A stretch of DNA of 64,000 nucleotides, taken from positions 130,001-194,000 of the forward strand of contig JAXRKP010000667.1 in assembly GCA_037039925.1 (NCBI GenBank). The letters run 5' to 3'. Shown here piece after piece: positions 38,922-52,637 of this stretch. The translations under genes were made by a program, and so were the position numbers. Numbering within the stretch: the stretch's first letter is position 1; each line of letters starts with the position of its first letter. The stretch comes from Doris montereyensis (Eukaryota; Mollusca; Gastropoda; Nudibranchia; Dorididae). The notes under the pieces were generated by a model. That model did no database searches. It worked only from the letters and a program-made list of their open reading frames with translations, and was not told the origin of the DNA.

Positions 38922-39234
38922 GTCTTCACTACCGCAGGCGATACTAGTTACAAATATTTCAGCTCATTTATACAAATTTTGTGATTTAAGTTGAATTTTA
39001 TCTCAACGTTTTTTTTTTCTTCTCCTTTTTAAAAAAACTTATATACGGGTGTTTCAATATGCCTGTCACTTTTTGAGATTTATAAAAATGTAAACTGTTT
39101 CTTACAATGATTAGGATTTGAACATATTGAGAATTGAAAGGTTTCAAAATGACTGAAGTGTAAGCTTTATATTCATATATCTAGAACCACAGCGATTGAT
39201 AAAAGTTGGCTCTTATGTAGTCTTATCAGTTATT

Positions 39235-39560
39235 GTTTACGTCATCGTCATCAGCCATTCCACCCTGATGGTAGGTATTGGCGACCAAGTAGAGCCCTCC
39301 ACCTTCCTCTATCCTGGGCTATGCTATTGTGTCCACCTCTGCCAACTGCATTGCATCTTTTTCAGGTCTTAATTGTTTCTCCGTGTGGATCTTGGTCTGC
39401 CCTTTTTCCTTTTACCCGTGGGTTCCATTCTAGGCTTTGTCTTTATCTATTAGTTGCTGGCTTCCTCATAGTGTGCTGGATCCATCTCCACCTTCTTCTT
39501 TTGATTTCCAGCTCTATGTGCTGTTGCTTTGTTTTTCTCCAGATATCACACGGCATGAAA
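39235..39560 (-). mobile_element. LINE C-terminal fragment, antisense
   Basis: Minus-strand blocks IWRKTKQQHIELEIKRRRWR, WIQHTMRKPA and AQDRGRWRALL match the C-terminal end of the LINE family also present at 28905-29260. Stops interrupt it. Confidence 0.7.
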
Positions 39561-40027
39561 TTAGTGTTTGAGAGAACCCATCTATTGAGACATGACATTT
39601 TTTAGAGAATATCGCTCTAAGACAATTGCCTTGGATAGAAATAGGAGGAGGCCTACTGCTCAAACTAAGCCCAGAACTTGAACTAGACTTTCATATTGCT
39701 TGTTTCCTCCAATGTACCATTGATCAAACTCACTAATTTGATTAAACAGAGAGAGACATGCTTGAACAAAACATACCATACATGTGTTGTTGTTTGTGCG
39801 TTTGCATGTTTCTTTGAATTTATAAACATTTGTTGTTAAATTGTCTTCTTTTGTTGGAGGGTTTGTTTTGGGGTTTTTATGTCTGTTTTGTAATGAATTT
39901 GGCAGTATGGTGGAGAAATGTATTTATGTTTTCAATCACTTTGACGCTAATTATGCACATTGGAATACGCTGAAAATATTGCATGCCATTAAAAGTTTTA
40001 TTTTTATCATGTAGTTTATGAAATATG

Positions 40028-40312
40028 GTGTCGGTGGCCGAATGGTGAGGCTGTCGAACTGGGGATCATGAGGTTCCTGGTTTGAATTCTAGCAAAGCTA
40101 GGTCCGACTTTGTGTTCCTTGGGAAAGACACTTAATATGCGTTTTCTCCACCCACCAAGGTGCAAATGGGTACAAACACTAGCTTGGGAGTAAATTCCTG
40201 TGCCAGCCTAACGTCCTGTCTAGGAGGTGATTATAGCACCTGTTCGGCTTTGTGCTATGGAAATTAAAATAAGCTCCGGCTCTATGGGTCGTAATGGCTT
40301 TTTACTAAGTTT
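40028..40312 (+). mobile_element. tRNA-derived SINE
   Basis: Head with an A box (tggccgaatgg, 40035-40045) and B box (ggtttgaattc, 40079-40089) preceded by gtcggtgg, like a Leu/Ser-type tRNA. The body includes gactttgtgttccttgggaa and caaatgggtacaaac; the tail is ggctctatgggtcgtaatgg. Related copies at 36800 (-) and 60505 (+). Confidence 0.75.
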
Positions 40313-40999
40313 ATGAAATGGACTGACACTTAAAAATGACTAAGCACTTTGCTTTATTTCAGACCCTCTCGAAATTGGTTTGAATGTACAAACCCTCTTG
40401 TTTGGCACACGTTGGTATGAATTAACGTTAAAAAATCGTTAATATACCTCTCACATAAAGATTTTTTAATTTTTGTGTGTGTGCATTTTCTTTGATTTTG
40501 TTATTTTAATTGGATACAATGTTGTTTTTCTAGAACTTTCATCAAAAGGAAAAGTAAATAAAAAGAATAAATGGCGAATCATTGGGTTTGATGTTATTTG
40601 TTCGTACAGCACTTATTAATGGGGTACTACACTGCCTTCTACTGATAATAAATATTCTCTTTACATAATTTGGTTTCCTTTTTGTTTAAATCTTGTTTTC
40701 ATCACGATCGATAATATTAATAGAAAATTGTGTTTGTGAGCGATTTGTATTAATGAGTTGTTTTTCACTTGCACACATAATACATATATGTTCCTAGATA
40801 AAGACAAGATATAGTTTATGTAAATAAAGACTGTCATATCTGAGTCGGTTTTTTCATTTGTTGAAACTTCAATATGCCATTATAAGCTCACTATATAAAT
40901 CTGTCCTCCTAACTCAGGTTTTTTAGTAAACTTTTCAGTGGACACAACATATAAAACCTGATTGATGGCTTTATCCATAATCTTTAAATATGAATTCGA
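40313..40999. other. No recognised feature
   Basis: AT-rich sequence downstream of ACADL with several aataaa hexamers (about 40554-40565 and 40826). Any of them could end a long ACADL 3' UTR, but none is close to the stop codon. Confidence 0.4.
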
Positions 41000-41755
41000 G
41001 ACCTTTGGGGGGGGGGGGGGGGGCATGTTTTTTAAAAATTATTTGATGTAAACAATTTTAACCACTAACATTGTACTTGGCATGTCTAAATTAGCTGAAA
41101 AAGATATTAAATTATTTTTTTATCATATGGTTGCTATGACCGATATCTCTCTCTCTCTCTCACTTGGATTTTCATTTGCAAGAGTAACAACAACTTCATT
41201 TCAAATAGGCTTTTTCAGTTAAAAACAAAATTGACTACAACTTAGCACACATGTCATTTGGTTCAATATCTAGCCGCACCCATAGCTTTCTTTTATAAAT
41301 GAAACGGTTTTTCATTTTATGAATTTTTTAAAAATGTATATAATGCAACCTTTCCAATTTTTGGCAAATTAAATCACAAAAAGAATTGTTTTGCAAAAAT
41401 TTCAAGAGATATCGAAAAAGTTACAGCATGAATTTTTTATAATTTTTGTTAATAGATGTTGTATACCAAATTTGGGGCAACCAGACAATAGATTAAAAAA
41501 AGTAGATCGCACATCACTGTCAAAATGTAATATTTTGAGAAAATCGCATTAAAAAAATGTCTCTGTTATTTTAATGTTTTTTCGCATTTAAACCTATAAA
41601 AAAATAATTAATCTTTTAAACATTATACAATCGTGAGAGGCTATCAAATACTTCATGTCGACCCTATTTCAACTGCTCCAGATCACTTATACTCATGTCG
41701 GGATAGCATTTTTCTTATAATAGGTGCACTGAATGTTTCCTGTAAAATTTGACCG
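41000..41755 (+). repeat. Unclassified dispersed repeat, copy D
   Basis: Begins at a G17 run (41007-41023), which replaces the gggggcgggtcc of other copies. Shares aggctatcaaatacttcatg, gcatttttcttataataggt and gcactgaatgtttcc with copy C. It carries a short internal ctctctctc insertion near 41145. Ends at the CT microsatellite. Confidence 0.8.
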
Positions 41756-41757
41756 AT

Positions 41758-41965
<208 letters not shown>

Positions 41966-42460
41966 CCTACACATAATTTACACCGCCAAAGAAAAAAAGA
42001 ACAAGAACAATAATAAGAACAAGAAAAACAAGAAGTAAAACAACAAGAAGAATATAGAGAAGAGAGAGAACAGAGAGATAGACTGATAGAGACAGAAAAT
42101 TGTTAAATTCTATGGCTTAAGCGTTTTAGGAAAGTCGAGCTGAATGCCTTTGACGCGCTCTGTGAACGACTTACACTATCTCGAACAGTATAGTGCTATA
42201 AAGTCTCTATATTGCTGCAATTTGTTCCAAAATTAGGTGATCCGCTCGGGAGTTCAGATTTTTCGGATTATCGGAAACAAAAATTGTCGAGACATCCGGA
42301 CTGTCGAGAATTCATACTTCTTGGAACTATGAATCGGTATTGTTGACCTAGTGTTTATTTTCCTCTATCACTTTACGACAATTTCACACAATGTCTAGCA
42401 ACAGTAAGACATTAAAGAAAAGGGTTATGTATACTTATACTAGCAAGCTTTAATAACGGA

Positions 42461-42828
42461 TCAGAGAGAGAAAGAGAGAGAGATGAGTGATGTATAATAT
42501 AAAAAAGAAGGCATGTGGAAATGATAGAGATGTGTAGATTGAACTTGCCAAAACGATCGTTCTTCACTAATGTTTTCATAATTCGCATCATATTTCTGCT
42601 CCTTATGGATGAATTGGCTATTGAAATTGCCTGCGCCAGAAGCAGAGCTTTTCTTACTCTCAGAACAAATCGGCACGTCTTGCTCGCAGGATCTCAGCCT
42701 CTTGGGCGCTCTCTTTCGGCCAAGCACTGGTCTGGCTTGACTTTCGTCGTCAGAGTGACATAGGGGCATGTTACTTCCCAAAGAAAGCTCTTGAAATTCC
42801 TCATTGTATTTCATAGCCGAATCTGCAT
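42461..42828 (-). CDS. Candidate exon of an unrecognised gene
   Basis: On the minus strand a pyrimidine-rich tttttctttgtag acceptor precedes an open stretch starting DADSAMKYNEEFQELSLG and containing CHSDDESQARPVLGRKRAP and KRLRSCEQDVP. It is charged, Ser-rich and less AT-biased than its flanks, which looks like real disordered-protein coding. It may end at a gtaaga donor (42657-42656, giving exon 42658-42828) or run to a stop near 42463, followed by attaaa. No neighbouring exon was found, so the gene is unproven. Confidence 0.33.
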
Positions 42829-43559
42829 CTACAAAGAAAAACAGAACAAACACATGACGTTTCGGGTAAAACCGTTTGTCAGACAACAGAGAATACAGAT
42901 TTCATTCACAGTAAAGTCGGGAGTAAAAACAGGAAGGATGAGGGAAAAAGTAGAGAGGCGAGGAATCAAGGAATGGAAGACGGTGATAATGGGAATAGCA
43001 TTGAATAGCAGGGAAAAGGGACAAAAGGGTTTCTTTATTTATTTCATTGAAATTTACGTTGTCCGCCACTGTGGTGATCTCAGTGTGAACGGGAGGGTAG
43101 AGTCGTAGAGAAAAGAGCGAAAAAGAGAAGGACAGAGAAAAGGAGAATAAGGTCTACAGAGAAGGGGAGAGCGAGGAAGAGAAAGAAAAACAAATAGGTG
43201 CATATAATATTGGAGTGGAGAATGAAGAAAGGATTTAAGACAAGGACAAGAATTGAGAGAGAAGGGATTAAAGGACGCATTGATGGGGCAAAAAAATACA
43301 CAATATAGATGTGAAAAGTATACAAATGCTAAAATTAGATAAGGATCCTTTATTCATAACGATAATAACAATAAAGAGGAGAAAGAAGACAATATTATAA
43401 AAATAACATCAATAATATTAATAATAATAAAAAAAGTAGATGAGAACGAAAATAAAAGGTTACTTCGTTGTACTTCTCTTCAAAGTGTACAGTTCACATT
43501 TCATAGCAAGGAAAACCATGAGAATGAGATACGATTTTACACATTATGATATTACAGGC
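42829..43559. other. No recognised feature; purine-rich
   Basis: The + strand is purine-rich (agaga/gaaa) between about 42920 and 43270 and contains a taataa-rich patch near 43400-43430. Open frames here follow composition. Confidence 0.5.
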
Positions 43560-44295
43560 ATACAAAGTAGGGGCCTACCTTATTTGGACTATATATTATA
43601 AATGATCTTCCTAATACAATAAATTCTACTTGCAAAATATTTGCAGATGATACAAAAATATATTCCCAGATTTAAAAAGTATCAAGTATTGCAAAATGAT
43701 GTACACTCTTTGTTGAGATGGCCTGAAGAATGGCAATTGGATTTCAATATTTCCAAATGTAAGGTCATGTATGTTGATAAAAATATCCCTATGATTTCAT
43801 ATTTTGTTGACTCCAACAGATCCAATGACTTCCATTGATCTCGGTGTAATCTTTGATGCGAATCTGAATTTTGATGAAGATATTCATGAATTCATTAATA
43901 AGGCAAATAGGATGATTAGAATTATTTATAGACATTTTTCATATATGGATGTAAACATGTTTCTTACACTTTAGAAAACTTATTCAACCTATACTGGATT
44001 GTGGAAATTGTATTTGGATTTTTTTTTAATTTAAATGGCAATCAATTCTTTTAGAAAAAATACAAAGATGAGCCACAAGATTATTGAGAGAATTGGAAGA
44101 GGGTGATATGTCATATGTTGTAAGATTGACATTTCTCTGACCTCCCCTGACTAGAATACAGAAGAAAACGGGGATCTTATCCAATTGTTTAAAATTGTTC
44201 AAAATATAGATAATAATAATGTTGACTATAAATCATTTTTCAACTATTCTCATATGGATTTTACTCTAGAAGATAGATTTAAGATTTATATTACA
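43560..44295 (+). mobile_element. LINE RT fragment (CR1/Jockey-like)
   Basis: Begins in the RT with GPTLFGLYIINDLPNTI-like reading, then CKIFADDTKIYSQI (FADD near 43642), WQLDFNISKCKVMYVDKN and LGVIFDANLNFDEDI, with frame changes. A diverged C-terminal part follows. Truncated at both ends; abuts the 5' subrepeats of another LINE. Confidence 0.7.
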
Positions 44296-44339
44296 GGAAG
44301 TTCTACTTCTCCGGCAGTGGAAGAGGAAGCACCTGTACG

Positions 44340-44689
44340 GGAGTAGATGATCCCGCCCTCCACGAGTCTCCTGCTGCCTTGCAGGCAGGTCTTGGCTGAC
44401 CAAAGACTAAGGGAGTTAACCCTAAAAGAAAACAACCCGCTGCCTTGCAGGCCGGTCTTGACTGACTTCAGGCTAAAGGAGTTAACCCTGACAGAAAATA
44501 ACAACCTGCTGCCTTGCAGGCTGGTCTTGAATGATTAAAGGCTAAGGAGTTAACCCTGACAGAAAATAACAAGGCCCGATAGTGGGCCTCAAGGTGGCAA
44601 CCCCACCATCTACCTAGGGTACAGTGGGCTTATCCCCTGCTTATTCAAAACAACCTGATTCAAAGTAATGTATACAATGATATACCCGG
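44340..44689 (+). repeat. LINE 5' region with three ~66-bp subrepeats
   Basis: Copies start near 44371, 44438 and 44506 (ctgctgccttgcaggc...ggagttaaccct). They are followed by a unique stretch (gggcctcaaggtggcaaccc, caccatctacctagggta) and the endonuclease frame at 44690. The inverted counterpart lies at 19371-19545, so this block is probably the 5' UTR or internal promoter of the family. Confidence 0.75.
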
Positions 44690-45830
44690 CTTGAACTTTC
44701 GAAGACGACTCTGGAAAAGAACACGGACTGTGATTATTGGAACATGGAATGTTAGGGCAATTAATGGAAAGGAGTTAGAATTAGCTGAAGAAATTTGGAA
44801 AAATCAAAGCAGACATTTTGGCTATTACAGAAACAAAGAAAAAAGGACAAGGAATAGAAAATGTAGGACCAAATCATACTTTAATCTTCTCAGGAGTAGA
44901 TGTCAAAGATAGAGCTAGAGCAGGAGTAGGCCTCCTGATGCATAAAAGATCAAGAAATGCTACTAGAAAGCTGGAAATTTGTAAGCACACGGCTATTAGA
45001 GGTAAATATTAAACCAAAAGGAAGAGAAATTAAATTATTAATAGCTTATGGACCAAACGAAGATGCCACCAAAGAAGAAAAAGATATATTCGAAAATGAT
45101 TTACAAATAGCTGCAGAGAATCTCAAACCCAAACAGGAATTAATGGTTTTAGAAGATTTAAACGCTAGAGTAGGCAACAATGTAGAAACATCAGGAGGAG
45201 TAATAGGTAAAGAAGGAGAGACAATAACTTCTCCAAATGGAGACAGACTAATAGATTCTTGCCTAAAGAATAACATGAAAATAGCTAACACATTTTTTCC
45301 TCATAAAGATAGCCACAAATATACAAGAGTAAATGAAGACATAGGTGAAAAGTCAATTATAGACTACATAATAGTTAACAGCTCCATTTTTTACAGTACA
45401 ATGGGTGCTAGAGTAAACAGAGGAGCAGAAATATTTAGTGACAGTGATCATCACCTAGTGATAGTCAAAATGAGATTATTAACTGAAGAAAACAAACAGA
45501 AAAGGAAAGAGAAGAAAGCTACTAAACTCAAAATGGAAGAACTAAATAAACCAATAGTAAAACAAAAGTACCAATCCAGGATAAAAAGATCTATCAGTGA
45601 AAGCAGATGGATCTGAAGGAAAGCACAATAGAAGAAAAGTGGCAAAAATACAAAGAAACACTCCTCAGGTATACCGAAGAGGTCTATAGTACAACAATAA
45701 GAAATCAAACCAAAGCAGATAGCATAAAAACTAAGATAGAAATGAATCAACTGAGATGGTTTGGGCATGTTAACAGAAATAATTGTATGATGCATGAGTG
45801 GCCAATGTTTACTGTATGTTCAATCAGTTT
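44690..45830 (+). mobile_element. LINE endonuclease with internal deletion of RT
   Basis: AP-type endonuclease blocks in order: GTWNVRAINGKELELAEE, TETKKKGQGI, LLIAYGPNEDATKEEKDIF, LEDLNARVGNN, VIGKEGE, NTFFPHKDSHKYTRV, SIIDYIIVNSS and SDSDHHLVIVK, with one frame change near 44800-44960. The usual GD is ED in LEDLNARVG. Near 45690 the reading jumps to TTIRNQTKADSIKTKIEMNQ and LRWFGHVNRN, which in the copy at 18363-19370 lie after the RT; the RT is therefore deleted here. Confidence 0.82.
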
Positions 45831-46243
45831 TAATTTGCATTAAGATGTATGGGGCATTTAGAAGTCAAATGACCTAATAGCTCTCTGACAAGACATGGAT
45901 ACACGGACCTGAGATTCTATTCTCCTCTCCAAACGAATGGACACAAAAGTCATTATCCATATTGAATCAAAACGGAAATCGTATTTCTTCGAATAGAGCC
46001 GCAGTCTTCCACTCATCGAAAGATTTTATTTGTTTTGCGTTAACAGGGCCGGCTAAGATGAAAAATGATATAAGGTTACATGTCTCTTTGTAAGTGGTAT
46101 AATTATTATGGTGCGATAGCTATGCCAAGTCCAGCCATGTAAATAAGTGAATCTAAGTCTGTCAGAACAAATTTAAGGTATGATGGTAACTACTCTATGT
46201 AAGCAGGTCTCGTATGCATCTTAGATCATGACTGGTTAAGTAG
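45831..46243. other. No recognised feature
   Basis: Non-repetitive sequence between the LINE and the 48-bp minisatellite; no exon support. Confidence 0.5.
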
Positions 46244-46770
46244 GACTTGATTTCCAAGTTGGGGTCAATCAACACCAGGCTGGTAGATAACGACTTGATT
46301 TCCAAGTTGGGGACAATCAACATCTGTCTGGTGGATAACGACTTGATTTACAAGTTAGGACAATCAACATCTGTCTGGTGGATAAAGACTTGATTTACAA
46401 GTTGGGATCAATCAACACCTGTCTGGTGGATAACGACTTGATTTCCAAGTTGGGGTCAATCAACACCTGTCTGGTGTATAACGACTTGATTTCCAAGTTG
46501 GGGTCAATCAACACCTGTCTGGTGGATAACGACTTGATTTACAAGTTGGGGTCAATCAACATCTGTCTGGTGGATAACGACTTGATTTACAAGTTGGGGT
46601 CAATCAACATCTGTCTGGTGGATAACGACTTGATTTACAAGTTGGGGACAATGAACACCTGTCTGGTGGATAACTTCTTGATTTACAAGTTGGGGTCAAT
46701 CAACACCAGTCTGGTGGATAACGACTTGATTTACAAGTTGGGGTCAATCAACACCTGTCTGGTGGATAAC
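46244..46770. repeat. 48-bp minisatellite, about 11 copies
   Basis: Unit gacttgatttacaagttggg followed by gtcaatcaacacctgtctgg and tggataac. Copies differ at a few positions (ttcc/ttac; caac/caat), and early units are slightly shorter. The 48-bp length keeps a + strand frame open; no independent sign of coding. Confidence 0.93.
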
Positions 46771-48095
<1,325 letters not shown>

Positions 48096-48787
48096 CATAA
48101 ACAATGAGAGGTAAATAGAGAAAAGAGAGAGAGAAATTATAAATACATAGAGAACACTTTGTGATGCATTGATTAGTGTTTAGATCTACATCTAGTTTCT
48201 ATATATTCTTGTGTGTTGTGTGACGAAGGGTTATAACCGAAACGTCACGTGTTTTTTTGTCTTTATTGCCGGAGTTGTCACTTATTGTTGTTTTTCACCT
48301 TTAACCAATTAAGAAACCAGCTAGGTGTTCTATTGTTTTTATTCAGAAATAATCTTACAACAGGAAAAAAAATAAGGCAAGGGTGCCGAGTCAGGACCTC
48401 CCATCAAACTCACTATTACCTGTGCTTGGTCAGGTTGTGTACGAGGTATGCAAACTAGTGACATTGTCAGGTTTCGCCGCTGGTGACACCATGCGCAGCC
48501 TGTAGTTGTTTCTCCTACCTCTCACTCTCACTTTTCCTGTGGTGCCCTCTGGCCATGGGAATCAATATAGCTAAGTTAACTGTACAAAAATAGTCCCGGA
48601 AAAGGTCAAAGGTTATTCTCTTCTTTGCATGTTCAAAAATAATAAATTTTTTATTATCTCCTGGCGTGGAGTTTCGCTGACCGACGAATTCTATTTTTAT
48701 GGAGATTCTCATCATCTAGACAGCCAGAAACTTCATTTGTGTTATGACACACGTTATTGTCATCTCTGTCTGTGTTAGATCTGCATT

Positions 48788-48852
<65 letters not shown>

Positions 48853-50309
48853 TCAGAAACAGATGTGTTATTACATTGCCTACATCGAGTTTTATGATTT
48901 ATATCATTGAACATGACATGGAATAATTTTACTGCACCACCTACAATAAGTTGCCACGCCTCAGGATATGGTGAACATGTATAATGTTAAAATAAGGGAA
49001 TAAAATGGCATGATGGGCACAATGTCATGATAGATCATACACAATTAGATCAAGCTATTTCGTGAACACGATGAATAGCAAACTTCTCATGAACCAATTT
49101 TGTATTCTTTTGTGTTTGTAGCATTCCATTCGGTACTATTACGCACCAGGGAAAGGGGAGGGGGGAGTAGGTCAGAATATTTGACTAGATATTACAATCT
49201 TTCTGAATTTTTTATTTGATGGAAAATGAATTAAACATATGTTGTATATAAACAAAAATATAAAACACTAGAAAAACAAATGTTTGGACGAACAGGAGAG
49301 GAAGACTAAACACCATCATAGCTGTAAATGTGTTTATCAAGTTTCAATTCATTCAAAAACACCGATTCACGCAAGTGGAATGTGTCTTTGTGTAAGTTCT
49401 TTCATCAACAGTTCTCTAAATCAAGCAAGCTTTTCACAAACAACTTGTAGTGTTATACTGAGACTAATAATAAAATGCTTATGATGATGAATGTTTGTTG
49501 GTCTCGATGTCAAAATGGCTGTGTGTCCGCCCTTCCCTGGGATATTGCTGTGAAGCTATACATTCTGATCTAGATCTAATATTTGGATCTAAATCTAGAC
49601 AGAGTCTAAAAATTCTTAGACTTGTTGAAGATATGAAATGTGTGTGAAAACAAGGAAATAACAAAACTTTCTTAGATTTAGGCACTCTAAAGAGCCTGAG
49701 CCTTAGAGGTAGATCTAGATCTAGAAGAAAAGATTAGATCTGGATATGGAAGTCTATTCCTTGGAGGTTCTTACTCTTAAAAGGATAAGAGCTATAGATC
49801 TGGAGGCAGAGGGAGGTAACATAGCAGTTGATCACAGGAGGTGTGGTTGGGCAGCAAAGCCAAAGGGACCTACCATGGCACTCCTTAACTCTTTGAAGGC
49901 TAACCTTACCTCAATATCAGATAATCTTGTTCTTCAATATTAACTAATAGTTTTTCTTGCCCTTTGATGGTACCTCTGTGTTTTGTAATGGTTATTATCT
50001 AGTTTTAGGTGAACAGCATTTATTTTTATTTTTAAATTGGAATCATTTTACATCCTCACATCTAAATAAAATGATGGAACAATAATGAAAGGTCTAATAG
50101 TATTTATAGCAATCTTTATTAATACAAGGGAAATGAAACAAATAAACACAACAATGCTGAACAAAACTTTTACTAATCAACCATGACCATCAACAGAGCA
50201 AGCCTGTGCATAGGTAAACACATTCCAACTGATGAAAGAAACAGAGAGAGGAGGGCGGAGAGAAAGAGGAAAGGGCAAAGAAAACAGGTTTAGTTGGGGT
50301 AACTTTCCA
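48096..50309. other. No recognised gene; short CT array
   Basis: Contains a (CT)n array at 48789-48847 and agatctagatctagaag-type patches near 49560-49745. The piece gacgaagggttataaccgaa near 48220 resembles a motif common at retroelement 3' ends but is too short to assign. No exon recognised. Confidence 0.5.
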
Positions 50310-51185
50310 TAGGGGGGGGGGGGGACCATGTGGCTACATGATCAGGCTTTACCCAGTCATTCAATATTAGGGTGGCTGGCCGAATATTATCCTAAGTTTC
50401 AATGAATGGCATTTATTTTTATTTCTAAAGGAATCATGCTTCCCATGCTTTTGAAAACAACCACCTTTCTTCATATGACCTATCATTCCCATGATGAAAG
50501 AAACAGGCCCTCTCTTCTCCTTTACAATGATATGTGTGGCAACAGCGTTCCCAGACCTAACATTGCTTCCCATGCTTGTTCATCCTTCCTACAGTTCAAT
50601 AGTAATCCTCTCTTCTCCTCACAAACAGTGGCCATCCTTCTGTATTTTTGGCTGATATGGTCCAGTAGTTTTTAACATCCCCCCCCCACTTCTGGATGTA
50701 AACTTCCCTCCTCTGGAGTAAACTTCTCTCAGGAGTCCTTTATATACAGTAGGAAGATAGCCTTGTCAAATAGTTTGTCATGTCTAAACACTTCAAATAG
50801 CTGCCCTTCCTCTTGTCCAGATACCATATATATGTCATCATGACCATGTGAAATGATCTGTTTGAAAGATCAAAATCCCTTTGTTGCTGGTCGCTGAACT
50901 CAGATGAAAGCTTCAACATTCCTTGTACTTCCAGCACTCCAATCTCTTCATTCTTATGTGAAAAGAGGTGAAAGAAATATATGTTTTGAAATATTATGTA
51001 ACGTTTGATAATATCAACACAATGCTCCCCTGATTGGTCAACCCTGAATATGGCTTCTTTCTATTGATTTAAGGTCACACCCTCCATTCAGGCAAACCCT
51101 AGGTGTGCAATGTGATTGGCCACTGATATCTTTTATTTGTATCAATCAACTATTTCTTACTTTGAGTGGGGCGTGGACTAAAGTG
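50310..51185 (-). repeat. 1-kb dispersed repeat, copy B
   Basis: Reverse-complement counterpart of 8876-9890. Starts at a G13 run (50312-50324), the equivalent of the C-run end of copy A. On the minus strand a 65-codon frame includes EFSDQQQRDFDLSNRSF and WYLDKRKGSYLKCLDM; part of it (WYLDKRKG-YLKC) is preserved in copy A, which is otherwise frame-broken. Family unknown. Confidence 0.8.
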
Positions 51186-52629
51186 TGACATCAGTCCAGA
51201 TGTTGCGTCGGTCATACAAAGACAAGAGTTTTTAGTTTTGTCCATTTTGCAGAGGGTCCATAGCCTGCATTTGAGATAGAGCTTTTAGTGTGTTTTTGTA
51301 TCTCTTTAAAAGAAATATCGAGTGTGTGTTAGACTCGGAAATAAACTATCACTTCCACCCCTTTAGAAGAATAAACTTTCTCGGTTTGTGGCATGGGTTA
51401 ATCAGTGTAATTGGTCAAAATAGAGGCATTCCCAAAGCCGTCTTTGAGTGCACCGCAGTGAAGTTATATGGGATCCGCCACTAACGCTTTGTCTCGCTGG
51501 GAGTGATGCAAATGTAGGGACCCGCCATTAGCGTAGGTGTGCTTAGAGTGATCAGCGGCATGCAAAGATAATGGGACCCGCCTGAAAAGTAAAGCACCCA
51601 GTGTTACCGGAAATTACCATATTACAGTGAGGGGTTGCCCCAGCCATTTGCATGAAAAAACGAGGATATGCAATAGATGAAGCTAGGATTTAGACTTAGT
51701 TTGAACATGAGTTCACGTTTACAGATGATAAAAGACCTACAAAACATGCATTTTCTATAAGTTGAAATAAGGAATTCATTTTGAGGTGTTATTGCAACAA
51801 GAGAAACTTAAACTAAGGGCTAAACAATAGCAGCAATAGCCGTGTAATCAACTTAGGCTTGCACGAAGTTTGTTGAGTGGGAAGCGTCACTTTGACGAAT
51901 GATATCGAGGCTGCCGGGAAAGCCACTTACTGAAAATAAATTGGGTTAACACAAGAAAAGCGCTCGCTCAGTCAGCGCAATGGCAGCTACACATTAGTTG
52001 ACACGCTGTTGGCTAGTTGGCGCGAGGCTGCCCATGAATTTTTACAAGTTCACAGGGAAGTGTGATTTCTGACCAGGCCATCACCAATCTATTAAATTCA
52101 GTCGGAGACAACAAGACCAATTTCGCATCTGTACAAACACACATTCTTATATCAGCTCAATCACACACCAGCTCACATTTACACTCCTCTGGCGATGGAC
52201 TTGTCCTAGTAGGGTCATTCTATTTTACGATAGGGGTGGCCAATGAATGAGACTTGTAATAAGCAAGCCTACTTCATGCATAGAACAACTGTTAGCATGG
52301 TTACTATCAGTTGTCCAAGGCAACGATAATGATGGACACGCCCCTTTAGAAATAAACTCATGAAGGCGTAAAAGCTTATGAGTGTCCTTTTTCCTGTTTA
52401 CTAAATGGTTAACCAACCGGGGAGCATTGTTTTAAAAGAGGATGAGCGTTTGTAAGACAGTAAGAGGGTGACAAAAAGGAGGAATATTCAGGCCTCTCTT
52501 GACCTGTCCTTCTTTCGCGGCAAATGCCGGGCATCGTGCTGAGAGGTTTGTAGTAGGTAGCGGTAAATCCCGGGCGTAGAGCTGAACGGAGTGCTGTGAC
52601 AAACCGGTCATAGCCGTACCAGGGTTAAC
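51186..52629. other. No recognised gene
   Basis: Single-copy-looking sequence with a few short repeats (gggacccgcc at 51517 and 51578). No splice-bounded exon or mobile element recognised. Confidence 0.45.
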
Positions 52630-52637
52630 TCATTTAA

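Noticed and set aside
48215..48250. Retroelement 3'-end motif (gacgaagggttataaccgaa)
   Set aside because: Suggestive of a motif seen near some retroelement 3' ends, but 20 bases without any protein block nearby is too little to annotate.
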